A stretch of DNA of 64,000 nt from MAG-121220-bin8 sp002700465 (GCA_943789295.1 CALSTO010000003.1:62001-126000); one strand, 5' to 3'; counted from the stretch's first letter, positions 1 to 10,205 are shown. Numbers and translations are program-made. The notes: generated by a model not told the origin, from the letters alone.

Positions 1-2
1 TT

Positions 3-101
3 CTTGAAAGGCAGAAAAAAGGTAAAAAGAAAATGAGACAGGTGGGAAGTGTTGAAATTCCTCAAGAAGCTTTTATGGCCGTCTTAAAACTAAATGATTA
101 G
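3..101 (+). CDS. lepA: Elongation factor 4 (LepA), C-terminal tip only
   Basis: Only the last 32 residues of a gene that begins outside the window are present. They contain the KKKMRQVGSVEIPQEAF segment, which matches the conserved C-terminal end of LepA/EF4, the ribosome-associated GTPase that back-translocates stalled ribosomes. The TAG stop is at 99-101. The domain architecture lies upstream and cannot be seen. The identification rests on the very conserved QVGxVEIPQEAF tail. Confidence 0.85.
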   Translation, partial: LERQKKGKKKMRQVGSVEIPQEAFMAVLKLND

Positions 102-224
102 ATTTTGTTGGTTTCTTTGTTTTAAAATTTGATTACTAGTTCTTTACAAAAATACTTTTACAATTAAATAAATCTTTATAGGATTTCTGTTTAAAAATAT
201 TATTTTTAATATAATAACGTTTTT

Positions 225-2401
225 ATGAAAAAACTTCAAAGAACATTGTCTTTGCCTGGTGCAATCGCTGTAAGTGTTGGCGGAATGCTTAGTGGGATTT
301 TTGTTCTTCCTGGGCTTGCCGTTGGCATCACAGGGTCTTCTGTTTGGTTGGCTTTTCTGGTTTCTGCGTTGTGTATATTACCTGCTGTTTTGTCAAAATC
401 TGAACTGGCTACATCAATGCCTAAATCTGGGGGGACATATGTTTATATCGAAAGAGCTTTTGGTCCATTGTTTGGAACAATTTCTGGTTTAGGGCTCTGG
501 TTATCTTTACTGTTAAAAAGCGCTTTTTCACTTGTTGGGCTAAGCGCTTATTTATATGTCTTAATTGAGATCGACTCAAGCCTTACTAAAAGTATTGCCC
601 TTTTCTCTCTTCTTCTTATTTTATTGTTGAATATTTTTGGTGTTAAAAAAGTTGAAAAAACCCAGCTTATTATAGTTAGTATTAGCGTTCTATCTTTAAT
701 ATGTGTTGTTTTTTTTGGATTTGGATCTTTTGACGCCTCTCTTACAGAGCCTGTTTTTGCAAAGGAATCTTCCGGTTTTATAAGCGCTGTTGCTTTCTTG
801 TATATTTCGTATGCAGGTGTTACAAAAGTTGCCGCTGTTGCTGGTGAGATTAAAAACCCTGAAAAAAACCTGCCTAAAACTATGTTGATTTCTTTGTTTT
901 TAATCACGGTTGTTTATGTTTTGGTGGCAATTGTTTTAGTTGGAAACGTAGAGGCTTCTCTTTTGGTAAACGACATTAAGCCTATTTACACTTTATCTCA
1001 AAAATTAGGTGGCAACGCTTTTGGGTATGCTGCTGGTGTGGTTGGGGTTTTGACACTTCTTTCAATGGCTAACTCGGGGGTGCTTGCTTCTTCTAGGTTT
1101 CCTTTTGCAATGGCAAGAGACAAAATGTTGCCCGGGTTTCTGGGTTCAATAAGTGGGAAGTTTATGACTCCTGTTTATTCTATTATTGTGACTGCCCTTA
1201 TAATTGGTCTTGCTATAATATATTTAGATGTTGAAAAAATCGCAAAACTAGCTAGTGCTTTTAAAGTTTTAATGTTTATTTCGGTAAATCTTGCGGTGAT
1301 AGTTTTAAGAGAAACAAACGCTCAGTGGTACAACCCTTCTTACAGATCTCCTTTTTATCCGTATGTTCAAATTTTTGGTGTTCTTAGTGGTATTGTGTTG
1401 TTAGCTTATTTAGGTATTATGCCGCTACTATCAATACTTGGAGCTTTTGTTTTTGGGTTTGTAACTTTTTTCTTTTACGGAAGAAAAACCAACAGAAAGG
1501 GTGTTTTTTCAAACTACAAAGTCCTTTCTTTCTTGTTTAGAAGTGGCAAAGAGGGCGCTGAAGAGATAAAAACAGATTTAAACACAAACGAAGAAGAGGT
1601 TGTTAACACTAGTGCCGAAATAGTGGTTCCTTTGCTTGGGGACGAAACGTCTCCAGAAACACTAGTTGAAATTGCTTCCTCAATTAAAAACAATGTTAAG
1701 CTTAACGCTATCAATTTAATTGAAGCTCCTAATCAAACTTTTTTGGAAGCGGTCAACACCCATTCACCAAAATCTGAATCTATTAAAAGAAGAATCTTAA
1801 ACATTAAATCTCTTAAAAAAACTAATTTAACCTATGAAACCGTTTCGACTCACAACGTGTCTAATTCTATCGAAAACATAACGGGGCAAAGAAAATGTAA
1901 ATGGCTTGTTATGGGCTGGGAAGGAAGGGCTAGGTCTGGGATTTTGGTGGGGAATCCTATTGGCTGGCTTTTAAGAAATGTGAACTCTAGTTTTGCGCTG
2001 TATAAAGATAACGGGGTTAGAAGTTTTGAAAAAATTGTTCTTGCTTTAAGGCCTGGGAGAAAAAACAAGGCTTTTATTGAAGTTGCTGAAAATATTTGTG
2101 GTTTTTATGGGGCAAAATTAACTTTGCTGAATATAGTTCCTTTTGATGCGTCTTCCGAAACAAAGAAGTCTATTAGATTTCTTCTTCTGCATTGATATCC
2201 AACACTTCTTGTGAAAGTGAGCTTGTTCTTGTAGAAAGCGACAACCCTTTAGAAACCATTTCTGAACAGTCTGCAAATTTTGATTTACTAATACTGGGGA
2301 CGCCTGAAAAAGACAATTGGCTAAACGTGTTGTTTGGAGGGGGTAAAGACAAGTTTGTTCACAACTCTGTGTGTTCTGTTTTAAGGCTTACTATTAAGTA
2401 A
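225..2401 (+). CDS. APC-family amino acid permease with C-terminal universal stress domain (frameshifted)
   Basis: The first ~420 residues are a very hydrophobic APC-superfamily permease core with about 12 predicted membrane segments, starting with SLPGAIAVSVGGMLSGIF and including the SYAGVTKVAAVAGEIKNPEKNLP loop typical of amino-acid transporters. A cytoplasmic tail follows (from about residue 450) that resembles paired UspA domains, ending in LLILGTPEKDN and a glycine-rich nucleotide-loop-like segment (FGGGKDKFVHNS). The reading frame breaks near 2180-2190: the first part stops at 2195, and the remainder continues one frame over to 2401. Permease-USP fusions are known; the tail is thought to regulate transport. 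The substrate cannot be told from sequence. Confidence 0.8.
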
Positions 2402-2418
2402 TTCTTTATATTTATATT

Positions 2419-3279
2419 ATGACTCTACACCCTATTGAGGCCGGAAACTTTAAATTAGATGGAGGCGCTATGTTTGGGGTAGTTCCTAAATCGCTTTGGC
2501 AAAAAACCAACCCTTCTGATAAAAACAACATGATTGACATGGCCTCAAGATGTTTGCTTGTTGAAGACGGCAAAAGGTTAATGCTAATAGATGCTGGAAT
2601 GGGAACAAAACAAACAGAAAAGTTTTTTAGCTACTATTATAGATGGGGAGAACATGAGCTGGTTTCGTCAATTAATAAAGCGGGTTTTTCCTGTGAAGAG
2701 ATCACAGATGTTGTTTTTACCCATCTTCATTTCGATCATTGTGGAGGGGGTGCTGTTTGGGACAACAACAAGTCGTTTTACAGACCTCTATTTAAAAACG
2801 CTAAGTATTGGAGTAATAAAAACCATTGGTCTTGGGCTGAAAACCCAAACCCTAGAGAAAAAGCGTCTTTTTTAAAAGAAAACCTGTCTCCTATTAAAGA
2901 GTCGGGGGCTCTTGAGTTTGTATCTCAGCACCCCGCGGGGTTTGAATACAAAAAAGAAATTAACATGGATATATTGTTTGTTGATGGCCACACAGAAAAA
3001 CAAATGATCCCTAAAATAATCTATCAAAACAAGCCCCTTGTTTTTGCTGCTGATCTTTTGCCCACTGCTGGACATGTTCCTGTTCCTTATGTAATGGGTT
3101 ACGACGTAAGACCCTTGGTTTCAATGAGTGAAAAAGAATTGTTTTTAAAGGAGGCTGTAGACAACAGCTATTATTTGTATTTAGAACACGATCCTTACAA
3201 TCAAATCATCACTTTAAAAAACACAGAAAGAGGGATAAGAATTGATAAAAAATTTACTTTTAACGAACTGTTTAATTAA
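2419..3279 (+). CDS. MBL-fold metallo-hydrolase
   Basis: 286 residues of the metallo-beta-lactamase fold. The metal-binding motif HxHxDH is visible as THLHFDHCGG near residue 105, an earlier LIDAGMG strand gives the canonical first aspartate, and a late EHDP supplies a further ligand. These residues mark a binuclear zinc hydrolase, related to the quorum-quenching/AttM-like and glyoxalase-II-like branch. The substrate is not predictable. It starts 17 bases after the permease tail and lies 7 bases before the M1 peptidase gene, so co-transcription is likely. Confidence 0.85.
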   Translation: MTLHPIEAGNFKLDGGAMFGVVPKSLWQKTNPSDKNNMIDMASRCLLVEDGKRLMLIDAGMGTKQTEKFFSYYYRWGEHELVSSINKAGFSCEEITDVVFTHLHFDHCGGGAVWDNNKSFYRPLFKNAKYWSNKNHWSWAENPNPREKASFLKENLSPIKESGALEFVSQHPAGFEYKKEINMDILFVDGHTEKQMIPKIIYQNKPLVFAADLLPTAGHVPVPYVMGYDVRPLVSMSEKELFLKEAVDNSYYLYLEHDPYNQIITLKNTERGIRIDKKFTFNELFN

Positions 3280-3286
3280 AATACAT

Positions 3287-5068
3287 ATGAAAACTTTTTT
3301 TTATTTATTTGCTTTTCTGCCTGCTTTCATGTTTTCACAATCTTATTGGCAACAAAACGCTGACTACGAAATGAGCGTTGATGTTGATGTTAAAACGTTT
3401 AAGTTTAGTGGAAAGCAAGAAATTGTATACACCAATAATTCGCCAGACACTATAACTAAAGTGTATTACCATCTTTATTTTAATGCTTTCAAGCCGGGAA
3501 GTCAAATGGACGTTAGGTCTCTTAATATTAGCGACCCTGACAGAAGGGTTCAAGACAGAATTAGCAAATTGAAAAAAAATGAAGAAGGCAATTTATCTGT
3601 TTTTGATTTAAAGCAAGACGGTAAGCTTTTAGAGTTTGAGCAACAAGAAACTGTTTTGTTGGCAAGGTTAAACAAGCGTCTTTTACCTGGAAAAAAAACA
3701 AAACTAACATTAGTTTTTGATGGTGTTGTCCCAAAACAGATTCGCAGATCCGGACGAAATAATAAAGACGGGGTGGCTTTGTCAATGACACAATGGTTTC
3801 CTAAACTTGCAGAGTACGATTTTGAGGGTTGGCACCCCAACCCTTACATTGCTAGAGAGTTTCACGGGGTATGGGGAGATTACAACGTTAAAATAAGTAT
3901 TGACAAAGACTATATCTTGGGGGGTACGGGCTATTTACAAAACCCCAACGAAATAGGCTACGGCTATCAATCTAAAAACAAAATTATTGACCATTCAGAA
4001 AAAGAAAGACTAACCTGGCATTTTTACGCCCCTAATGTACACGACTTCACTTGGGCAGCTGACCCTGACTTTTATCACGATGTGGTTAAAGGCCCTAACG
4101 ATGTAGATTTACATTTTTTGTATAAAACAAACCAAGAAAACTGGCGAAAACTACAGCCTCACAGTGTTGGTTTAATGGAGTATTTTAATGAAAATATTGG
4201 TGAATACCCTTGGGAACAGTATTCAATAATACAAGGGGGAGATGGGGGCATGGAGTATGCAATGTCTACCCTTATTACAGGGGGAGAACAATATTCTAGA
4301 CTGCTTGGAACAACTTCTCACGAAATGGCTCACGCTTGGTTTCAACATATTTTAGCCAATAACGAAGCAAAACACGCGTGGATGGACGAAGGGTTTGCTT
4401 CTTACATTGATGTTTTAGCCGAGAACAGTGTTTTAGGAAAGTCTCCTAAAAATCCTTTTAAAGGATCTTACAACAGTTACCGCAGATTAGCAAATTCTGG
4501 TGTTGAACAACCTCAAACGACACATTCTGACAGGTATAATTATAATTTTGCATACAGCGTTTCTGCTTACAGTAAAGGGGCTGTTTTTTTGGCTCAACTG
4601 GGTTATGTTGTTGGTCAAAAAACGCTTAAAAAAATCATTAAAAGATATTTTAGCGAATTTAAGTTTAAACACCCTGGTCCAAATGATTTTAAAAGAGTAG
4701 CTGAAAAGGTTTCAGACTTAGAGCTTGAGTGGTACTTAAACGACTGGACAAGAACTGCGGAAAAAATTGATTACTCTGTTAAATACCAAGACGGAAGCGT
4801 TCTTTTGGAGAGAAAAGGGTTAATACCAATGCCTATTGAGCTTGTTGTTACGTTTGTGGATGAAACAAAAAAAAGTTTTTATATTCCTATTGATCTTATG
4901 AGGGGTGTTAAAAAGGAGTTAAGCCCTGATTTTGAAACCCTTCCATATTGGGGGTGGGCTAATCCTGTTTACTCTATACCATTACAAAAAGAAGTAAGTA
5001 TGATAGAAATAGATCCTTCTGGTCTTTTAGCGGATGTAGACATGACAAATAATCTGTTTCAGCTTTAA
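3287..5068 (+). CDS. M1 family metallopeptidase, secreted
   Basis: Zinc aminopeptidase of the M1 (gluzincin) family. It has the catalytic HEMAH motif followed after 18 residues by the second zinc glutamate (AWMDEGFASY), and a GGMEYAM segment in the place of the GAMEN substrate-binding motif. The ATG at 3287 is preferred to an in-frame upstream start at 3242 because it gives a clean signal peptide (MKTFFYLFAFLPAFMFSQS) and avoids overlapping the MBL gene. About 593 residues. It probably acts in the periplasm or at the cell surface in peptide scavenging. Its stop codon directly abuts the rnpA start. Confidence 0.88.
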   Translation: MKTFFYLFAFLPAFMFSQSYWQQNADYEMSVDVDVKTFKFSGKQEIVYTNNSPDTITKVYYHLYFNAFKPGSQMDVRSLNISDPDRRVQDRISKLKKNEEGNLSVFDLKQDGKLLEFEQQETVLLARLNKRLLPGKKTKLTLVFDGVVPKQIRRSGRNNKDGVALSMTQWFPKLAEYDFEGWHPNPYIAREFHGVWGDYNVKISIDKDYILGGTGYLQNPNEIGYGYQSKNKIIDHSEKERLTWHFYAPNVHDFTWAADPDFYHDVVKGPNDVDLHFLYKTNQENWRKLQPHSVGLMEYFNENIGEYPWEQYSIIQGGDGGMEYAMSTLITGGEQYSRLLGTTSHEMAHAWFQHILANNEAKHAWMDEGFASYIDVLAENSVLGKSPKNPFKGSYNSYRRLANSGVEQPQTTHSDRYNYNFAYSVSAYSKGAVFLAQLGYVVGQKTLKKIIKRYFSEFKFKHPGPNDFKRVAEKVSDLELEWYLNDWTRTAEKIDYSVKYQDGSVLLERKGLIPMPIELVVTFVDETKKSFYIPIDLMRGVKKELSPDFETLPYWGWANPVYSIPLQKEVSMIEIDPSGLLADVDMTNNLFQL

Positions 5069-5410
5069 ATGTTTCTTTTTAAAAAACAAAACTCTTTAAA
5101 AAGCAAAAAAGAAATAGAGCTTCTTTTTAAGTCGGGATCGTTTTGTTCTGTTAAATTTTTAAGATCGATTTATTTAAATGGTGGGTCTTCTTTAAAAATA
5201 GGGGTTTCTGTTCCTAAAAAACTAGTTCCTTTGGCTGTTACAAGAAACCTTTTAAAAAGAAGAATAAAAGAACAAATTAAAGCTTTACCTAAAGAAGTTT
5301 TAAGTGGGAAAAAAGGCAGTCTTTTTGTTTTGTTTCAAGGGAAAAAAGAAGTTTCTTCAAAAGACATTTCTATATGTGTAAAAGAATTGTTTTTAAAAAC
5401 TCTCCATTGA
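5069..5410 (+). CDS. rnpA: Ribonuclease P protein component
   Basis: 113 residues, the usual size for RnpA, the protein cofactor of the tRNA 5'-maturation ribozyme. The diagnostic RNR motif is present as AVTRNLLKRRIKEQ around residue 53, after the conserved KxGVSVPKK strand. The gene starts at the base following the M1 peptidase stop, an arrangement common in Flavobacteriia (not next to rpmH as in proteobacteria). Its last 18 bases overlap the 3' end of the convergent GNAT gene. Confidence 0.92.
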   Translation: MFLFKKQNSLKSKKEIELLFKSGSFCSVKFLRSIYLNGGSSLKIGVSVPKKLVPLAVTRNLLKRRIKEQIKALPKEVLSGKKGSLFVLFQGKKEVSSKDISICVKELFLKTLH

Positions 5411-5839
5411 AACGTGTGGGATACCGTCTTCTAAATATTCCTTTCCTTTCGCTATAAAAGCATGCTTAGAGTAAAAGGTTTTTAAATGGGCTTGTGCTGA
5501 TATTTTTACTTTTTTGTTTCCGTAATAATTTTTAATTGTCTTTAAAGACTCTTTAACAAGTTCGTCTCCATAACCCTGACCTCTCTTTTCTTTTTTAATA
5601 ATTGCTCTTCCAAAGGACGTTTCTTTAAAATAATCTCCTTCGTTAAACAGTCTAGAATATGCTATTAGCTCTTTATTAATGTAGCCTAAAAGATGTATTG
5701 CTATCTGGTCTTTATTGTCAATGTCTTGGTATACACAGTCTTGCTCCACAACAAAAACCTCTGACCTTAGTCTTAAAACACTGTAAAGCTCTTCTAAAGA
5801 AACCTCGGACCACTTTTTTTTAACCCATTCTATTTTCAT
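5393..5839 (-). CDS. GNAT N-acetyltransferase, ElaA type
   Basis: 148 residues with the ElaA-like start (LYSVLRLRSEVFVVEQDCVYQDIDNKD) and the acetyl-CoA-binding motif A, RGQGYGDELVKESL, near residue 87. This small GNAT family usually lies alone or beside rpiB in Flavobacteriia; the acyl acceptor is unknown. The start overlaps the end of rpiB by 4 bases (ATGA), so the pair is probably translationally coupled. Confidence 0.88.
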   Translation of the reverse strand: MKIEWVKKKWSEVSLEELYSVLRLRSEVFVVEQDCVYQDIDNKDQIAIHLLGYINKELIAYSRLFNEGDYFKETSFGRAIIKKEKRGQGYGDELVKESLKTIKNYYGNKKVKISAQAHLKTFYSKHAFIAKGKEYLEDGIPHVSMESF

Positions 5840-6264
5840 TTAGGAATTTTATTAACTCTTGTTAAGTGTCTACCCCCTTCAAACCCTGTGTTTAAGAAAA
5901 CTTTTACCATTTCTTTTGCTTCTTTAAGGCTTACAAACCTTGAGGGGATGCTTAAAACATTTGCGTTGTTGTGCGTTCTTGAGAGCTCCGCTATTTCTTT
6001 ATTCCAGCATAAAGCTGATCTTATTTTTTGGTGTTTATTTGCTGTCATATTAGCTCCATTTCCGCTACCACAAATTATTATTCCAAAATCAACCTCGTTG
6101 TTTTCTACTTGTTTGGCTACAGGATGAATATGATCTGGGTAATCCACACTTTGATTGTTGTCGGTTCCATGATTATTAACGTTGTGATTTTCGCTTAACA
6201 ACATTTTTTTTATTTCTTGTTTGTATTCTGTTCCTGCGTGATCGTTTCCTATAGCTATATTCAT
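5836..6264 (-). CDS. rpiB: Ribose-5-phosphate isomerase B
   Basis: 142 residues of the RpiB/LacA/LacB family, which interconverts ribose-5-phosphate and ribulose-5-phosphate in the pentose phosphate pathway. Visible motifs are the N-terminal GNDHAGTEYK, the catalytic cysteine loop IICGSGNGANM and the late THNNANVLSIPSR segment carrying the active-site histidine. It is the first gene of a two-gene unit with the GNAT gene, read away from rnr. Confidence 0.93.
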   Translation of the reverse strand: MNIAIGNDHAGTEYKQEIKKMLLSENHNVNNHGTDNNQSVDYPDHIHPVAKQVENNEVDFGIIICGSGNGANMTANKHQKIRSALCWNKEIAELSRTHNNANVLSIPSRFVSLKEAKEMVKVFLNTGFEGGRHLTRVNKIPK

Positions 6265-6653
6265 GTGTTTATAATTAGTTGATTAGTTGTTAACTTGTTT
6301 TTACAACATCTTTATAAATGATGTTTATTAAATTTAAATATCTTTTGTTATTATTTATCTTCCTTTAGTAAACATTCTTTTTATAATTATTAACAATTAT
6401 TTTATTTATACTTATTAACTTTTTTTTTATTAACATATGTTTCTTTTTGTTGAAACATCTTCTAAAAGATTTTCTTAAAAAATGTATAACCTGTTTATTA
6501 CTTATATTAATATTTTTGTTTATTTAATTTATTGTACAAATTAACAAGCTATAATAATAACCATATATTTTTAAAAATCTATTTATTATAATTATATAAA
6601 TGTTAACTACTATTTAATCTTTAAAAATTATTTAAGATTATATTTGAACTATA
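6265..6653. other. 389-bp AT-rich intergenic region between divergent rpiB and rnr
   Basis: Extremely AT-rich, with long T and A runs and no credible coding frame or structured RNA on either strand. It contains the rnr promoter element at its right end and presumably the rpiB promoter at its left. This is the longest gene-free stretch of the window; its low complexity suggests bent or easily melted DNA, but nothing more specific can be read from it. Confidence 0.6.
6639..6646 (+). promoter_or_regulatory. Flavobacterial -7 element (TATATTTG) of rnr
   Basis: Matches the TANNTTTG consensus of the Bacteroidota primary sigma factor. Its last base lies 7 bases before the rnr ATG, so the transcript would have almost no 5' leader. 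Confidence 0.55.
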
Positions 6654-8758
6654 ATGTCAAAGAAAAAAACCAACTCTTTTAATACCGCTATTATTAATGT
6701 TTTTAAAAATAATTCTAATAAAAAGAAATTAAATTTTAGGCAAATTAAAAGTAGATTAAACGAAAAAAACATAATACTTATTAAAAAAGCATTAGAATCT
6801 TTAGAAAAACAAGATGTTTTAAAACAAGTTAACCCAGGAAGTTATATACTTAATCAGAAAAAAACAGTAAAAGGAATTATAGATAAAACCAAAAAAGGGT
6901 CCGGTTATTTAATAGTTGAAAACAATGAAAAGGATTTTTTTATATCAGAAAAAAATATTGGAAATTCACTTAATGGCGATACGGTTGAATGTGTTAAAAT
7001 ATCAAATAGAGAGGTTGAAGTAATTAAAATACTTAAAAGAAAAAAAGAAAGATACGTTGGTGTAGTTTTTACTGAAAACAATCAAAAATTTGTTGACTAT
7101 AATTCTAATAAAGACAGGTTCTTTTTATATGTAAAGACAATAATATAAAAAACAACGACATTGTTGTTTTTGAAATATTCAACTGGGAAAACAAAATCCC
7201 TGAAGCGAGTGTTTTAAAAACTTTAGGAGAAAAAGGAAATGTAAATAACGAAATACACGCCATTTTAGAAGAGTTTGAATTACCATATGAGTTTGATAAA
7301 AACCTTATTAAAGAAGCAGAATTATTAAAAGACTTTCAAAACAAAAAAGAAGACACCAAAAGAAAATGTTTTAAAAACACAACAACCTTTACTATTGATC
7401 CTGCTGACGCTAAAGATTTTGATGACGCAATTTCTGTTAATAAAATTGATAATGAAACTACAGAAATAGGGGTTCATATAGCAGACGTTTCTCATTTTTT
7501 AAAAGAAAACACAAACCTTAATAGAGAGGCAGAAAAAAGAGCGACATCTGTTTACTTAGTTGACAGGGTAGTTCCTATGCTTCCAGAACAAATTTCAAAC
7601 CACTTATGTTCTTTAAATCCAAGAGAAGACAAATATGCTTTTTCTGCTGTTTTTACTTTTAAAAACAACACTATTATAAAAGAATGGTTTGGAAAAACAG
7701 TAATAAACTCAAACGAAAGACTTTCTTATAAAGAAGCACAGTTTGTAATTGATAACAAAAAAAGAAAAATACCTTTTAATATATCTCTTAACAACAAAGC
7801 AAAAGAAATAAATAAAGAAGTTGAAGAAGGTATATATATAATCAACAGGATAGCAAAAAACCTCAGAGAAGAAAGACATAAAAAAGGGTCTATTTCTTTC
7901 AATAAAAAAGAAGTTAAATTTGTTTTAAACAAAGAAAAAGAACCTATAAAAACAGTAATAAAAGAATCGTTAGCCGCAAATAAGTTAATTGAAGAATTTA
8001 TGCTGTTAGCAAATAAAAAAGTAGCGAGCCTTTTTATTAAACACAAAAACGGATTATTTAGAATTCACGATTATCCAGACGATCAAAAAATAATTATACT
8101 AGAAAGAATTATTAAAAAACTAGGATATAAACTAAACTTACGCAACACAAAAAACATTAACAATCAGCTAAATCTATTACTTAAACAAACCGAAAATTCA
8201 CCTGAAAAAAACCTTATTGATACGTTGGTTATTAGAAGCATGAGCAAAGCAAAATATTCAACAAAAAACATTGGACATTTTGGATTGTCTTTTGAAAAAT
8301 ACACACACTTCACATCCCCAATAAGAAGATATCCGGACGTGTTGGTTCATAGAGAGCTTGAAAGAATTCTCACAAACAATAAAAAAACTCAAAACTTAGA
8401 AAAACTATGCTTACACTGCTCTACAAGAGAAGAGGTTGCTACAAAAGCAGAAAGAGCGTCTATAAAATTTATGCAGGTTAAGTTTATGTCCAAAAACATA
8501 AACAAAAATTACGAGGGTGTTATTTCTGGTATAAATGACAGGGGTGTTTTTGTTGAGGCAGTTGACAATAAATGTGAGGGTTTTATAAGAATAAAAGATA
8601 TTCCTGGGGATTATTTTAATTTTTTAGAAAACGAGATGTTGCTTTTAGGAAGACACACTAAAGAAGAATATAGGCTGGGAGACAAGGTTTTAATAAAAGT
8701 AATTGGAGTAAACCAATCTAAAAAACAAATTGATTTTTCATTGTTAGAAAAAATGTAA
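6654..8758 (+). CDS. rnr: Ribonuclease R (frameshifted)
   Basis: 3'-5' exoribonuclease of the RNB family. Order: N-terminal winged-helix/cold-shock region, catalytic RNB domain with the metal-binding TIDPADAKDFDDAISV motif and HIADVSHFL, then a C-terminal S1 RNA-binding domain (YEGVISGINDRGVFVEA). The frame changes once, near 7133-7136, where restoring one A in the run GTAAAG joins the first fragment (ending at 7148) to the rest as LYVKDNNIKNND. The second reading frame is then open to 8758. About 700 residues after repair, normal for the family. A single homopolymer deletion in a conserved gene is most simply a sequence error. Confidence 0.88.
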
Positions 8759-8786
8759 TTTTAATAATTAATTGAAACAAGGCTAA

Positions 8787-9455
8787 ATGAAGAAAATATT
8801 TTTTTTATTAATTTCTCAGATAATTTTTTCACAAATTGAAAAAAACATTGGTGATTTTCAAGAGCTTAAAGCTTTAGACGGGATCAACGTGATCTTGGAA
8901 AAATCTTCTGAAAACAATATTAAAATAACGGGCGACAACACTGAAAACGTGGTGGTGATCAACAAGTCTGGAACCTTAATCTTAAGAATGCAGCTAGTTA
9001 AAAAACTTAAAGGTCAAAACACCGTTGTAAAACTTAAACATAAAAGCAGAATTTTTTTAATAGAAGCAAAACAGTCTGCAACAGTTATCTCTAAAGACAC
9101 CCTTAAACAATCAACAATGTATTTAAAATCTGCTTCTGGCGGAAAGATTGAGCTTAACTTACAAACAGAAAAAGCTACTGCCACTGTAAATAGCGGGGGT
9201 GTTGTAAACATAAAAGGATCAACGTTTTCTTTTGAAGCAACAGCTAAAAGCGGAGGCGTTATAAAGGCAAATAATTTTTTATCAAGTCAAACAAAGGTTA
9301 GTGCCTCGTCGGGAGGATCATGTAAGGCAAACGCAAGAGACATTTTTGAAGCAAAAGCTTCTCTTGGAGGGGCAATAGACGTTTATGGTAATCCAAAAAC
9401 TTTTAACCAAACAATATCTCTAGGGGGAAACATAACAGAAATAAAAAATGACTGA
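8787..9455 (+). CDS. GIN-domain (DUF2807) exported protein
   Basis: 222 residues: a short signal peptide (MKKIFFLLISQIIFS) followed by the 'head GIN' / putative auto-transporter adhesin fold. The repeated SGG and LGG turns (KSASGGKI, VNSGGVV, KSGGVI, SSGGSC, SLGGAI, SLGGNI) mark the rungs of a right-handed beta-helix. The family is widespread in Bacteroidota and its function is not established. The gene end overlaps the LysE-family gene by 8 bases. Confidence 0.85.
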   Translation: MKKIFFLLISQIIFSQIEKNIGDFQELKALDGINVILEKSSENNIKITGDNTENVVVINKSGTLILRMQLVKKLKGQNTVVKLKHKSRIFLIEAKQSATVISKDTLKQSTMYLKSASGGKIELNLQTEKATATVNSGGVVNIKGSTFSFEATAKSGGVIKANNFLSSQTKVSASSGGSCKANARDIFEAKASLGGAIDVYGNPKTFNQTISLGGNITEIKND

Positions 9456-10080
9456 TTTTCTTCCAGCAATTTTTTTAGGAATCATACTTTCTTTCACGAT
9501 AGGCCCTGTTTTTTTTACTATTCTAGAAATTAGCGTTAGCAAAGGGTTTAAGGCCGCTGTTTTTTTTAATATTGGAGTTGTTTTTTCTGAAATTGTTTTT
9601 TTTGCAATAGCTTATGCAAGCACAAGTAGCTTACTAGAATCCATTCAAGAAAATCCGTCCTGGAAAATTTTAGGGGGTGTTTTACTGTCTTTTTATGCCG
9701 GAATAACCCTTTTAGGGATGTATCAAAATAAAGAAGAGGCCAGTCAGTACCGTTTTGACCCCAAATCGGAATCTCCAAACATAATTAAAAACATGATTAA
9801 AGGGTTCTTGCTAAACATTATAAATTTTGCTGTTTTGGTTTTTTGGATATTGGTGGTAGCAAATTATGGGCCCGGGTTTCAAGACACGGAATATAAAATG
9901 GTAATGTTTTTTTTAGCAATTGTAGGCACATATTTTTCAATTGATTTAGGTAAAATATATTTAGCACAACAACTGAAAAGTAGTTTGACAAAAGATGTAA
10001 TAACAAAAATTAAGATAGCTGTAAATGTTATAATTTTAATTATCGGACTAGTATTAATTTTCAAAGGGTTTTTCGAATAA
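9448..10080 (+). CDS. LysE/RhtB-family exporter
   Basis: 210 residues with about six membrane segments and the family's N-terminal pattern (LPAIFLGIILSFTIGPVFF, with the conserved GP). LysE proteins export amino acids or related small metabolites; the substrate cannot be inferred here. Its start lies within the end of the GIN-domain gene, and a hairpin terminator follows directly after its stop. Confidence 0.88.
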   Translation: MTDFLPAIFLGIILSFTIGPVFFTILEISVSKGFKAAVFFNIGVVFSEIVFFAIAYASTSSLLESIQENPSWKILGGVLLSFYAGITLLGMYQNKEEASQYRFDPKSESPNIIKNMIKGFLLNIINFAVLVFWILVVANYGPGFQDTEYKMVMFFLAIVGTYFSIDLGKIYLAQQLKSSLTKDVITKIKIAVNVIILIIGLVLIFKGFFE

Positions 10081-10108
10081 AAAACCCCTTCATTTAAGAA
10101 AGGGTTTT
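10081..10108. terminator. Bidirectional intrinsic terminator (LysE gene / tRNA-Cys)
   Basis: AAAACCC near 10081 pairs with GGGTTTT at 10102-10108, with further CTT/AAG pairing inside the stem. The stem is flanked by A and T runs, so it can act on the + strand after the LysE gene and on the - strand after tRNA-Cys. Confidence 0.7.
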
Positions 10109-10109
10109 G

Positions 10110-10180
10110 AGGCACCGAGCGGATTCGAACCGCTGTACAAGCTTTTGCAGAGCTCTGCCTAGCCACTCGGCCACAGTGCC
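10110..10180 (-). tRNA. tRNA-Cys (anticodon GCA)
   Basis: Read on the minus strand it folds as a complete tRNA. The acceptor stem GGCACTG pairs with CGGTGCC (one G-U pair), the T-arm contains GGTTCGAATCC, the anticodon loop is CTGCAAA with GCA, and the D-loop has AGTGGCTAGGC. The base after the acceptor stem is U, the discriminator expected for cysteine tRNA. No CCA is encoded. Confidence 0.96.
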
Positions 10181-10205
10181 AGTAAAGGCGCAAAAATACA
10201 CATTT

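Noticed and set aside
2170..2200. Programmed -1/+1 frameshift in the permease-Usp gene
   Set aside because: No slippery heptamer with downstream pseudoknot is evident, and similar single-base breaks occur in many unrelated genes of the window, so a sequence error is simpler.
6265..6653. Hidden RNA gene (tmRNA, 6S, SRP RNA) in the AT-rich gap
   Set aside because: No GC-containing stems or known RNA motifs; low-complexity A/T runs only.
7133..7576. A separate small gene between the two readable parts of rnr
   Set aside because: The intervening frame continues unbroken into the second part and encodes conserved RNB-domain motifs; it is one gene with a single missing base.
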